This document shows, piece by piece, positions 8,785 through 16,594 of a stretch of DNA of 64,000 nt (positions within the stretch are counted from its first letter, which is position 1; each line of letters begins with the position of its first letter). The position numbers were made by a program, and so were the translations under genes. This stretch comes from Acidobacteria bacterium Ga0077534. GTDB lineage: Bacteria; Acidobacteriota; Blastocatellia; Pyrinomonadales; Pyrinomonadaceae. The stretch lies in the NCBI GenBank assembly GCA_001464455.1, contig LNEI01000015.1:1-64000 (forward strand), given 5' to 3'. The notes beneath the pieces are model-generated. The model saw nothing but the letters and a program-made list of their open reading frames with translations. It did no database searches and was not told the origin of the DNA.

Positions 8785-10872
8785 CTAAAAATCGAACTGA
8801 TCCACGTTCTCCTTATTAAAGATGAACGGCTTGCCGAGCCGCACTTCGTCGCCGACGACCTCGATCTCGCCCAGGCGGCCGGCCTTGACCGACTTATCGC
8901 CCGGCTTGAACGTGCCGTTCGCTAGCGAATTCGCGGTAAATACGGTCAGGAAGCCGAGATCGCCCGTGTTCCAGAGCACGATGCTGTCGATAATGCCGGC
9001 CTTGATGTACGGTTTGCACATGTTCGGGAGCGACAGGCCGGTGACCTTCACGTCGGAACGGTTCGCCTGCTTGACCGCCTCGGCGATGCCCGGAACTGCG
9101 GGAGCGGCGATGCCCATGACGACCTTGACGTTCGGATAAACCTTGAGGACGTTCTGCGTTTCCTGAAACGCACGGTCGCGGTCGCCGTCGCTGGGCTGGA
9201 TCGTGACGAGTTTCATCTCAGGATACTTCGATTCGAGCCGCTGTTTGATGTGCTTGATCCACTCGTTCTGGTTCGCGGCACTTAAGGATGCGGTGATGAT
9301 CGCGAATTCGCCCTTCCCGCCCATTATCCTCGCCGTCTCGTCCATCAAAGTCTCGCCGATCCCCTGCGGCGTCGCCTGATTGATAAGGAAATCGCGAGCA
9401 TCCTTCTCGGCGTCGGCGTCCCAGGTCACGACCTTGATGCCCTTTTCCTTGGCTTTGCGAAGAACGGTAGAAATTCCTTCCTTATTCTCGACGCTGACCG
9501 CGATCACATCGACGCCGCGAGTGATCCATGCCTCGACGACCTCGTTCTGCTTCGCCGGATCGAGGTCGGTCGGGCCGTCCCAGAGGAGTTCGGCCCCGAG
9601 TTCCTTCGCCGCTTCCTCGGCGCCCTTGCGGCAGCTGATAAAATACGGGTCACCCTTTGCCTTTGGCATCATCGCGATGACGCTTTTCTTGCCGGGGGCG
9701 GGCGAATTCGTGTTAGCCGCCGCCGTCGGGGCCGCACTTCCGCGTTCTTCCTTGATCGAGCGGACCAGCAGCCAATTGCTGCCCGCAACAATAAGCGCCG
9801 CCGCGACGATAACGCCGCTTAGGACTCCAACTTGCCAATTTTTCACTTCAAATTCCTCCTCTGAAGCCGCTTTCGGCTTCGCAACACTAGCCCTCGACAG
9901 ACGGTCGAGCAAAATTGTGACGACGAGCAAAACGCCGGTCAGGATCCCGGCGAGCTCCGCCGGCTGCCCGCTGAGCCGCAGACCGTTCTGCAGAATAACT
10001 ATCGCGAACAGCCCGAGAACCGTCCCCAAAACAGTACCGCGTCCACCAAATATCGACGCCCCGCCGAGCACGACGGCGGTAATTGCCGTCAATTCGTAAC
10101 CCGTTCCCGCGTCCGACTTCGCCTGCCCGAGATGTGCGACATAAATAACCGCCGCCAGCGCCGCCGTCAGGCCCGACAGGCAGTAAACGAAGTTCAGTCG
10201 CCGCCGAACTTTGATGCCGGCGTAACGCGAACCCTCCTGCGAGAAGCCCACCGCGTAGAAACTTCGCCCAAACGCCGTCCGGTGCAGCCACCACCACACC
10301 GCAATGATCGCCGGCACGAAGATAAATAACTGCGTCGGAATGAACCCGAAAACATAGCCCTGGCCCAGCGATAGAAACGTCGGCGAAAAGCCGGAATAGT
10401 TCTCGATCCCGCGCGTCAAACCTTCCGCGATGCCGCGAAACAGCGAGAATGTTCCAAGCGTCACGATCAGAGGCGGAGCTTTTAGCTTCGTGATCATCGC
10501 GGCATTCAGAGCCCCGCCCGCTAATCCGACGAACAGCGTTATCGCAATTGCCACCGGCATCGAAACACCGCCGTCCCGCCACAGCGATCCCATCACCACC
10601 GCCGACAAACCCATCATCGAACCAACCGAAAGGTCGATGCCGCCCGTAATAATGATCGGCGTCATCACCAGCGCGAGCAGCCCGATCTCCACCGCCAGCC
10701 GCGTGATCTCAAATGCGTTGCCCGAAGTCGCAAAATTGCTGCCCGTGACCGAAAAGATGAGGCATTCCGCGATCAGGACGATCAGCAGGATCCATTCGTT
10801 ATTCGGAAAAAGCCGCTCGCGAAGCGACTGTTCCGTACTAAGCGGCCGCTCCGGCGATATTACTTCTTCCAT
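8785..10872 (-). CDS. Fusion of RhaQ-like ABC permease and RhaS-like rhamnose-binding protein
   Basis: The 695-aa protein has two halves. Residues 20-330 are an RbsC/RhaQ-type inner-membrane permease (IIITGGIDLSVGSMMGL near 74-90; GGASIFGGRGT near 270-280). An extra membrane helix (about 346-370) and an Ala/Pro/Asn linker (371-395) follow. Residues 396-695 are a type I sugar-binding protein whose end (VLWNTGDLGFLTVF, LGKPFIFNKENVDQFDF) resembles RhaS, the rhamnose-binding protein. The extra helix would place the binding domain, tethered, in the periplasm. The start overlaps the end of the RhaP-like permease gene by 35 bp. It is one uninterrupted frame, so a sequencing-error fusion is unlikely. 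Substrate assignment rests on homology and operon context. Confidence 0.85.
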   Translation of the reverse strand: MEEVISPERPLSTEQSLRERLFPNNEWILLIVLIAECLIFSVTGSNFATSGNAFEITRLAVEIGLLALVMTPIIITGGIDLSVGSMMGLSAVVMGSLWRDGGVSMPVAIAITLFVGLAGGALNAAMITKLKAPPLIVTLGTFSLFRGIAEGLTRGIENYSGFSPTFLSLGQGYVFGFIPTQLFIFVPAIIAVWWWLHRTAFGRSFYAVGFSQEGSRYAGIKVRRRLNFVYCLSGLTAALAAVIYVAHLGQAKSDAGTGYELTAITAVVLGGASIFGGRGTVLGTVLGLFAIVILQNGLRLSGQPAELAGILTGVLLVVTILLDRLSRASVAKPKAASEEEFEVKNWQVGVLSGVIVAAALIVAGSNWLLVRSIKEERGSAAPTAAANTNSPAPGKKSVIAMMPKAKGDPYFISCRKGAEEAAKELGAELLWDGPTDLDPAKQNEVVEAWITRGVDVIAVSVENKEGISTVLRKAKEKGIKVVTWDADAEKDARDFLINQATPQGIGETLMDETARIMGGKGEFAIITASLSAANQNEWIKHIKQRLESKYPEMKLVTIQPSDGDRDRAFQETQNVLKVYPNVKVVMGIAAPAVPGIAEAVKQANRSDVKVTGLSLPNMCKPYIKAGIIDSIVLWNTGDLGFLTVFTANSLANGTFKPGDKSVKAGRLGEIEVVGDEVRLGKPFIFNKENVDQFDF

Positions 10873-11806
10873 TTTTCTCCAGACGCCCGAGTGCTACGTC
10901 GGACACGAGGGCGATCAAGATGATCGCGCCCTGAATTGCTTTCTCCCAGAAGGGATTTATCCCCAAAAACGTGAGCGCGGTCCCGATCGTGCCTAACAAA
11001 GCGACGCCGATCAGCGTTCCGACCAACGTTCCGCGTCCGCCGGTGATCGCGGCTCCGCCGACGACGACCGCCGCGATTGCCTTTAATTCCAAACCGACGC
11101 CCGAGTTCCCCGGGATCTCGGAAAACCTCACCGCGTTCATGAGCGCCGCGATCCCCGTTAGGGCGCCCATCAAAGCGAATACGCTCAGAACGACCGTCGG
11201 CCCGCTGATACCCGCGAGCCTCGCCGCCTCGGCATCAGAGCCGACGGCGTAGATCTTTCGCCCGGCCACAAGGTTTCGCAGCGTCCAGGCAAAGGCGACA
11301 AATATAGTGAGTGTGATGGCAACGATCGTAAGTTCGCCGCCGCTCTGCGACAACCCGAACCACTGAAAGTTCTCAGGCAGGTTCTGCACCCACGCACCTT
11401 CCGTCAGCCACCTCAAGGCGTCCCGCCACAGCACGAGCATTGCCAAGGTAACAATGATCGACGGCAAACGCAGCCAGCCGACGAGAACACCGTTCAGCGA
11501 CCCCATCATGGCGCCGACGAGGAAGATCGAGAGAAAAAGAACCGGCATGGGCATCCCGGTCTTTGCGAGAAAACCCGCCGCAATACTGCAAACCGCGAAC
11601 TGCGAACCCACGGAAATATCGATCTCGCCGACCAGAATGACCATCGTCATGCCAACCGCGATCAAGAGCGTCGGCGCATTATTGATCAACAGATCGCGAA
11701 GATTCCCCGCACTAAAGAAAGACGGCGCGACGATGGCGAGGACGATCAGTATCGCCACAAACGCCCCCGCAGCCGAGATCTCTCTTTTGTATCTGCTGAA
11801 GTTCAT
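10838..11806 (-). CDS. Sugar ABC transporter permease, RhaP/RbsC type
   Basis: The 322-aa polytopic membrane protein has the family motifs VGEIDISVGSQFAV and VVGGAAITGGRGT. The start is set at ATG 11806 (MNFSRYKREIS). The frame stays open to 12001, but that upstream stretch translates an intergenic repeat and overlaps the preceding gene, so it is rejected. It forms the second permease of the rhamnose-type importer with the ATPase upstream and the permease-binding-protein fusion downstream, whose start it overlaps. Confidence 0.87.
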   Translation of the reverse strand: MNFSRYKREISAAGAFVAILIVLAIVAPSFFSAGNLRDLLINNAPTLLIAVGMTMVILVGEIDISVGSQFAVCSIAAGFLAKTGMPMPVLFLSIFLVGAMMGSLNGVLVGWLRLPSIIVTLAMLVLWRDALRWLTEGAWVQNLPENFQWFGLSQSGGELTIVAITLTIFVAFAWTLRNLVAGRKIYAVGSDAEAARLAGISGPTVVLSVFALMGALTGIAALMNAVRFSEIPGNSGVGLELKAIAAVVVGGAAITGGRGTLVGTLIGVALLGTIGTALTFLGINPFWEKAIQGAIILIALVSDVALGRLEKNGRSNIAGAAA

Positions 11807-11818
11807 ATTCCGCAAACT

Positions 11819-11945
11819 CCCCTCCTTACGAAGGAGGGGTGGCAGTTTCAGCGGTTTTTGCTGGAACTGACGGGGTGGTTCTCTCCCCGGGGGCGAATTT
11901 GTCGCTTGACGCCACTCCGCCCGCTTACACAGGCGGTTCTGACCC
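11819..11945. repeat. Intergenic multi-hairpin element between ATPase and permease genes
   Basis: Three stem-loops fill the gap. One is a perfect palindrome at 11819-11839 with 9-bp arms CCCCTCCTT/AAGGAGGGG. One is CAGTTTCAGC...GCTGGAACTG. The third is CCGCC...GGCGG directly after the ATPase stop. On the minus strand the arm nearest the permease ATG contains AAGGAGG, a Shine-Dalgarno-like sequence locked in a stem about 14 nt upstream of the start. The stop-proximal hairpin and the following GGTTCTGAC recur at 24274-24300 after another stop codon. Confidence 0.7.
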
Positions 11946-13442
11946 TCAATGCCCCAACGCGACCGCGAGGATCTTATCCTGCGTCGCCTCGCTCCTATCA
12001 AAAACCTTTGCTATCGTCCCGCCCCGCATGACAGCGATCCTGTCGCTCATCCCAAGTATTTCCGGCAACTCCGACGAGATCATCAGGATCGCAACGCCCT
12101 GTTCCGCGATCTCCATCATCAACGAATGGATCTCAGATTTTGCTCCGACATCGATACCCTGCGTGGGTTCATCGAGGATCAAAACCGACGGTTTCGTCAT
12201 CAGCCAGCGGCTCAGGGCAACCTTCTGCTGGTTCCCGCCGGAAAGCGTCGAGACGGCGTTGTGTATGGTCGGCGTTTTCACCCCGAGCCGCCGCGTATAC
12301 TCGGCAGCGATCTCCTTCTCTTTTCCGAAATTCATGCCCTTGAAGCCAGAAAGCTTCTTCAGCGACGCAAGCGTGATATTCGCACTGATGGGGAAATCGA
12401 GTACAACGCCGTGTTTTCGCCGGTCTTCAGGCAAATAGGCGATGCCAACATCGATCGCCTCGGACGGATGCCCGAAATGCATCGGTTTGCCGCGAAGGAG
12501 GATTTCCCCCGCGTCGGATTCAACAATGCCAAAGATCGCTTTTGCCAGCTCGGTTCGCCCTGCGCCTATCAAACCAGCGACGCCGACGATCTCGCCGGCT
12601 CGAACAGAAAGATTGATATTCTTGATCCCGACTGCTCGCGAACCCAGATTTTTCAGCTCAAATATGGTTTCACCGATCTCGACTACGCGCTTCGGAAAAA
12701 CAGCGGAAAGCTCGCGGCCGACCATTAATTTGATCAGCTCCTCGCTGCTGACTTCAGCCATTACTTTAGTTCCGATAGTCAGGCCGTCTCGCAAAACCGT
12801 GACGCGGTCAGCAATTACGGGCAATTCTTCGAGGCGGTGCGAGATGTATATCATCCCAACGCCTTGCGAGCGAAGTTCGCGGATAACGCGAAACAAATTC
12901 TGCGTATCTTCCTCAGAAAGCGACGCCGTCGGCTCATCAAATATAAGGATTTTGGCGTTTGCTCCAAGTGCCCGAGCGATCTCAACGAGTTGCTGTTGCG
13001 GCATCGAGAGCTCGCCAGCGGGCGTTTCCGGATCGATCTTCGCCCCGACGCGGTCGAGCAGTTCCTTCGCTGCACGGCGGCGTTCATTCCAGTTCACAAA
13101 GCCGAAAAAGCCTTTGCGTTCGAGACCGATAGCTATGTTCTCGGCGACAGTAAGTTCCGGGAAAAGAGCAGGTTGCTGATAAATTGCCGCGATGCCAAGC
13201 GACTTGGAGATAGCCGGTGAATTCTCGCGGACCAGATCGCCATTTACCGTCAATTCCCCGCTATCGGGCGTTACCGCTCCCGTTACGATCTTAATAAAAG
13301 TCGACTTCCCGGCACCATTTTCACCCACCAAAGCGTGAACTTCACCGCCACGAAGCTCAAACGACGCGTCACGAAGCGCCTGAACGCCCGCATATGATTT
13401 CGTCACTCGCTCGGCCGTAAGTAGTGGTGTCTGTCCCGTCAT
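11946..13442 (-). CDS. Sugar ABC transporter ATP-binding protein, RhaT/RbsA type
   Basis: The 498-aa cytoplasmic ATPase has two ABC domains in one chain. The first carries Walker A GENGAGKST (40-48), signature LSMPQQQ and Walker B ILIFDEPTAS. The second has the degenerate P-loop GLIGAGRTE usual for RbsA/XylG proteins, signature LSGGNQQKV and VLILDEPTQGID. It energises the two permeases encoded downstream. The position after lutC in the rhamnose operon supports rhamnose as substrate. Confidence 0.93.
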   Translation of the reverse strand: MTGQTPLLTAERVTKSYAGVQALRDASFELRGGEVHALVGENGAGKSTFIKIVTGAVTPDSGELTVNGDLVRENSPAISKSLGIAAIYQQPALFPELTVAENIAIGLERKGFFGFVNWNERRRAAKELLDRVGAKIDPETPAGELSMPQQQLVEIARALGANAKILIFDEPTASLSEEDTQNLFRVIRELRSQGVGMIYISHRLEELPVIADRVTVLRDGLTIGTKVMAEVSSEELIKLMVGRELSAVFPKRVVEIGETIFELKNLGSRAVGIKNINLSVRAGEIVGVAGLIGAGRTELAKAIFGIVESDAGEILLRGKPMHFGHPSEAIDVGIAYLPEDRRKHGVVLDFPISANITLASLKKLSGFKGMNFGKEKEIAAEYTRRLGVKTPTIHNAVSTLSGGNQQKVALSRWLMTKPSVLILDEPTQGIDVGAKSEIHSLMMEIAEQGVAILMISSELPEILGMSDRIAVMRGGTIAKVFDRSEATQDKILAVALGH

Positions 13443-13452
13443 AAGAAAAAGT

Positions 13453-13485
13453 AGCTAATAGCTGATAGCTAACTAGCTATTAGCT
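13453..13485. repeat. AGCTAATAGCT palindrome
   Basis: Perfect 11-bp arms AGCTAATAGCT (13453-13463) and AGCTATTAGCT (13475-13485) with an 11-nt loop, in the 48-bp gap between lutC and the ABC ATPase gene. The same short palindrome recurs at 18119-18153 and, degraded, at about 27255-27300. Confidence 0.8.
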
Positions 13486-13490
13486 TTTAT

Positions 13491-14162
13491 TCACCGATCA
13501 TTTAACACGATAATGTGCAATTCGCCGGGTCCGTGAACCCCAATTGCCAATGTCAATTCGATATCTGAGGTCCGCGACGCTCCGGTAATGAAGGTCATCG
13601 CGTGTCCCAAATTCGCTTGCGTCAGTTCTAGTATCTCACCGAGCGTCTGACGTATCTTGCTCGCCTCCAGCAAACAAAGGTGAACAGGCGGAACGAGCGA
13701 GATCAGACGATGATCCTCGTTTTCGGCCTCAAGCACAAGCGTTCCGGTCTCAGCGATCGCCCATTGGGCGGATGTTATTCCGAGGTCGGAATCAAATAGA
13801 AAATCTATCGACGCATTTCGCGTAAACTCAACCGTTTCAATAATTTCTGTGACCTCAGAAACAAGCTGAGAGTTCGAGACTGCGATCTTTTTTGCACCCG
13901 TTCGGTCAATAACCGATTCGATCAAAACGGCCGCTTCCCGCTCATCAGAGGCAATCTCGATATGAATACCGAGCATCTCGGCACTAGCACAGAAATTATC
14001 CAAAAGCTTCCGGACATCAGTCACGTTCTCAACCGGAAGTGCTTGATTTGCAACGACTTCAAAATGTCTATGCTCACCGTGAACCGCGTCGAACGGCCTA
14101 CTCGTCGCGAGATGTCGGCGAATCGATCCAATTATGTCTTCGCGAGCGGTCGTCATAACCAT
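13491..14162 (-). CDS. lutC: Lactate utilization protein C (LUD domain)
   Basis: The 223-aa protein is of the LutC/YkgG type: N-terminal REDIIGSIRRHLA, a central LUD fold (GAKKIAVSNS), WAIAETGTLVLEAENEDHRLISLVPPVH and the C-terminal TGASRTSDIE...GVHGPGELHI. It is a subunit of the LutABC complex that oxidises L-lactate to pyruvate. ATG 14162 is the first ATG downstream of an inverted repeat; ATG 14156 is an equally good start. No Shine-Dalgarno is seen. It follows lutB by 70 bp. Confidence 0.88.
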   Translation of the reverse strand: MVMTTAREDIIGSIRRHLATSRPFDAVHGEHRHFEVVANQALPVENVTDVRKLLDNFCASAEMLGIHIEIASDEREAAVLIESVIDRTGAKKIAVSNSQLVSEVTEIIETVEFTRNASIDFLFDSDLGITSAQWAIAETGTLVLEAENEDHRLISLVPPVHLCLLEASKIRQTLGEILELTQANLGHAMTFITGASRTSDIELTLAIGVHGPGELHIIVLNDR

Positions 14163-14169
14163 TTTTGCG

Positions 14170-14250
14170 GAAGCCCACACGAAGTAAGGGCTCTGTTCAC
14201 GTCAATCGAGTTTAAACCTGTCAAGAGAGCCCTTACTTCGTGCGGGCTTC
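14170..14250. repeat. Long inverted repeat overlapping the lutB stop codon
   Basis: Arms of 25 bp at 14170-14194 and 14226-14250 match with one mismatch. The right arm encodes the final residues EARTK and the stop codon of LutB. The left arm ends 8 nt before the first ATG of lutC. It is therefore a repeat that supplies coding sequence and could fold in the lutBC mRNA. Confidence 0.85.
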
Positions 14251-15711
14251 TGCAATGCTTCCATCCTTCCACATCTCACGAAAAGATCTCGGAGCGACCG
14301 CCGGAGCATCGCGCCAAGCAGTCCAGGCACCAAGCGGCGGCAGCAGTTTTGCGATCAGTCCGCTCGCTTTTCCGATCTTGCCATCGCGGACTATCAGTTT
14401 TTGCATCAGCCTGGCGGCTTTGATACCAAGGCCGTATGAGAACTGTCCTGACCATGCTTTGCCATACATCTTAAAAGCCAGACTCTCGGCAAATCTTCGT
14501 TTTCGCTCTGGATTGTCCGGTGAACCTCCCGCTGTTCCATCCGTAATTTCTGCTCGCAGATGCAGCAATAGTTCCGGAATATCGATCTTGACCGGGCAAA
14601 CTTCTTTGCACGCTCCGCATAGGCTCGACGCATATGGAAGCTGCTTTGCTTTCGAAATTCCGATCAACTGCGGAGTGATCACCGCACCGATCGGCCCCGG
14701 GTATACCGAACCATACGCGTGACCGCCGACCTGTTGGTAGACCGGACAGGCGTTCAGGCACGCTCCGCAGCGGATGCAGGCGAGGCTCTGCCGCGTGACC
14801 GGATGACTGAGCATTCGAGAGCGGCCGTTGTCCATCAGGACGATGTGAACTTCCTCGGGCCCCGCATCGTCGGCGTTTTTCTTGGTTCCGGTGATCAACG
14901 ATTGGTACGCGGTTAATCGCTGGCCTGTCCCCGAACGCGGCAAAAGCTTAAGAAAAACGTCGAGATCGGCGAATTTGGGGATCACTTTTTCGATCCCCAT
15001 GATCGCGATATGCGTTTTCGTCAGGCTCGTCGTTAATCGAATATTGCCTTCGTTTTCAAGGATCAAGATCGTGCCGGTCTCGGCAACTCCGAAATTCACG
15101 CCGCTTATCCCAACCTCAGCCTCTGCGAACCGCTCGCGAAGTATCCGCCGCGTGGTCTTTGTCAGCACATCGACGTTGTCGGTCTTCTCGATCCCGACCT
15201 TTTCGACAAAAATATCCGCGATCTGTTCCTTCGTCTTATGTATCGCAGGAACCACGATGTGCGAAGGCGTTTCGCCCGCTAGCTGGATGATCCACTCGCC
15301 TAGGTCTGTCTCGACCGGCTCGATGCCCGCTTTTTCGAGAGCCTCGTTGAGATGGATCTCTTCGCCGGCCATGCTCTTGGCCTTGACCACCATCTTGGCG
15401 TCGCTTTGTTTTACCAGGTCGATCACGATCTGGCACGCCTCTTTCCCATCGCGTGCCCAGTGGATCTTGGCCCCGGCATTCTCCGCGCTCTCAACGAATT
15501 TCAACAAGTATTCGTCGAGGTGTAGCAGCGTTTCTTCCTTTATCGCCCGAGCTTTTTCACGGAGGCCTTCCCAATCGTCAACGGACGCGATCGCATTTTT
15601 TCGACGGCCAACAAAATTATCAGCCAAATTCCGCAAAGCACCGTGCAACACGGGATCGCGTAGAGCGGCCCGGGCATTCTGGTCAAAAGTTTCTGCGGTC
15701 AACTGCTGCAT
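14233..15711 (-). CDS. lutB: Lactate utilization iron-sulfur protein B
   Basis: The 492-aa protein has an N-terminal LUD domain (VGISGVNFGVAETGTILILENEGN) and a ferredoxin-like region with CIRCGACLNACPVY and CGACKEVCP for two 4Fe-4S clusters, plus a C-terminal extension. It is the electron-transferring subunit of L-lactate oxidation. The start is set at ATG 15711 (MQQLTAETFDQ). The open frame up to 15828 reads through a repeat and into lutA, so it is not used. The last five residues are encoded by an inverted-repeat arm. Confidence 0.9.
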   Translation of the reverse strand: MQQLTAETFDQNARAALRDPVLHGALRNLADNFVGRRKNAIASVDDWEGLREKARAIKEETLLHLDEYLLKFVESAENAGAKIHWARDGKEACQIVIDLVKQSDAKMVVKAKSMAGEEIHLNEALEKAGIEPVETDLGEWIIQLAGETPSHIVVPAIHKTKEQIADIFVEKVGIEKTDNVDVLTKTTRRILRERFAEAEVGISGVNFGVAETGTILILENEGNIRLTTSLTKTHIAIMGIEKVIPKFADLDVFLKLLPRSGTGQRLTAYQSLITGTKKNADDAGPEEVHIVLMDNGRSRMLSHPVTRQSLACIRCGACLNACPVYQQVGGHAYGSVYPGPIGAVITPQLIGISKAKQLPYASSLCGACKEVCPVKIDIPELLLHLRAEITDGTAGGSPDNPERKRRFAESLAFKMYGKAWSGQFSYGLGIKAARLMQKLIVRDGKIGKASGLIAKLLPPLGAWTAWRDAPAVAPRSFREMWKDGSIAEARTK

Positions 15712-15726
15712 ATTTCGGGTCGGTAC

Positions 15727-15790
15727 CACCTTCGGTAGTGGGTGGGGTTTTGACTCGCGACTATAAGAACTCCACCCGCTACCGCAGGTG
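15727..15790. repeat. Inverted repeat between lutA and lutB
   Basis: Arms of 19 bp, CACCTTCGGTAGTGGGTGG at 15727-15745 and its near complement at 15772-15790 (two mismatches), with a 26-nt loop. It ends 16 bp before the lutB start and leaves no visible Shine-Dalgarno there. Confidence 0.8.
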
Positions 15791-15805
15791 TTACTGACAT
15801 TATTC

Positions 15806-16525
15806 TTACGAAGCCAAAACCTCTGCAAGGTGCTTTGTCTTCACCTTCGACTCGATCCGCGACAGCCGTCCATTGATCTGCATTAGACAGCTTGCGTCGC
15901 AGGCGACGACTGTATCGGCTCCCGACTTTTCTATCATTTCGATCTTGTTATCGAGCATTCCGGCTGAAATTTCAGGGTATTTTACTGAGAACGTTCCGCC
16001 GAAACCGCAGCAGACATCGGCGTTCTCCATCTCGGCAAACTCAGCCCCTTTCACGTTTTTCAAAAGCTTCCGCGGCTCGTTCCTAATACCGAGGTCACGC
16101 AAACCGTGACACGCGTCGTGCCAGGTGATCTTTTCGTTGGATGCCGCCCCGACATCTTCTACTTTCAAAACATTCACCAAAAAGCTGCCGAATTCGTGAG
16201 TCTTCGCCGCGATTTTCTCCGCTCGTTGTCGCCATTCCGGCTCGTCGGGAAACAACTCGTGAAAATGTTTGACCATCGCCGTACACGAACCCGAAGGGCT
16301 GACGATCGCTTCTGCATCTGAACTTTCAAAGATCTCGATGAACCGCTTTGCAAACTTGCTCGCCTCTTTGCGATAGCCGGTGTTAAATGCCGGCTGGCCG
16401 CAACAGGTCTGGCGTTCATCAAAAACAACCTCACAACCAGCACGCCGCAAAACCTCAACCGTAGCGACGCCGACGTTCGGGCAAAGCTGGTCGACGAGAC
16501 ATGTAACAAAAAGCGAGACTTTCAC
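15806..16525 (-). CDS. lutA: Lactate utilization protein A (CCG-domain protein)
   Basis: The 239-aa protein has two cysteine-rich CCG domains: CCGQPAFNTGYRKEA near 42-56 and CCGFGGTFSVKYPEIS near 172-187. This is the LutA/GlpC-type fold that binds an iron-sulfur centre and passes electrons toward the quinone pool. It is the first gene of lutABC, 69 bp after rhaB. In a rhamnose operon, LutABC would consume the lactate made from lactaldehyde. Confidence 0.92.
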   Translation of the reverse strand: MKVSLFVTCLVDQLCPNVGVATVEVLRRAGCEVVFDERQTCCGQPAFNTGYRKEASKFAKRFIEIFESSDAEAIVSPSGSCTAMVKHFHELFPDEPEWRQRAEKIAAKTHEFGSFLVNVLKVEDVGAASNEKITWHDACHGLRDLGIRNEPRKLLKNVKGAEFAEMENADVCCGFGGTFSVKYPEISAGMLDNKIEMIEKSGADTVVACDASCLMQINGRLSRIESKVKTKHLAEVLAS

Positions 16526-16594
16526 GATGTTTTACAGCCGGTTCCAAAATAAGTTAGAACTGATAAGTTCTAAGTTTTAAGTCCAGAAAAGTAA

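Noticed and set aside
12442-13179. 245-aa plus-strand frame inside the ABC ATPase gene
   Set aside because: It is antisense to a gene with both Walker motifs, has composition of a shadow frame (Ser/Arg/Pro rich) and shows no recognisable domain.
14882-15766. 294-aa plus-strand frame antisense to lutB
   Set aside because: It is a shadow of the LutB coding frame, Ser/Thr rich, with no start signal; LutB has clear 4Fe-4S motifs.
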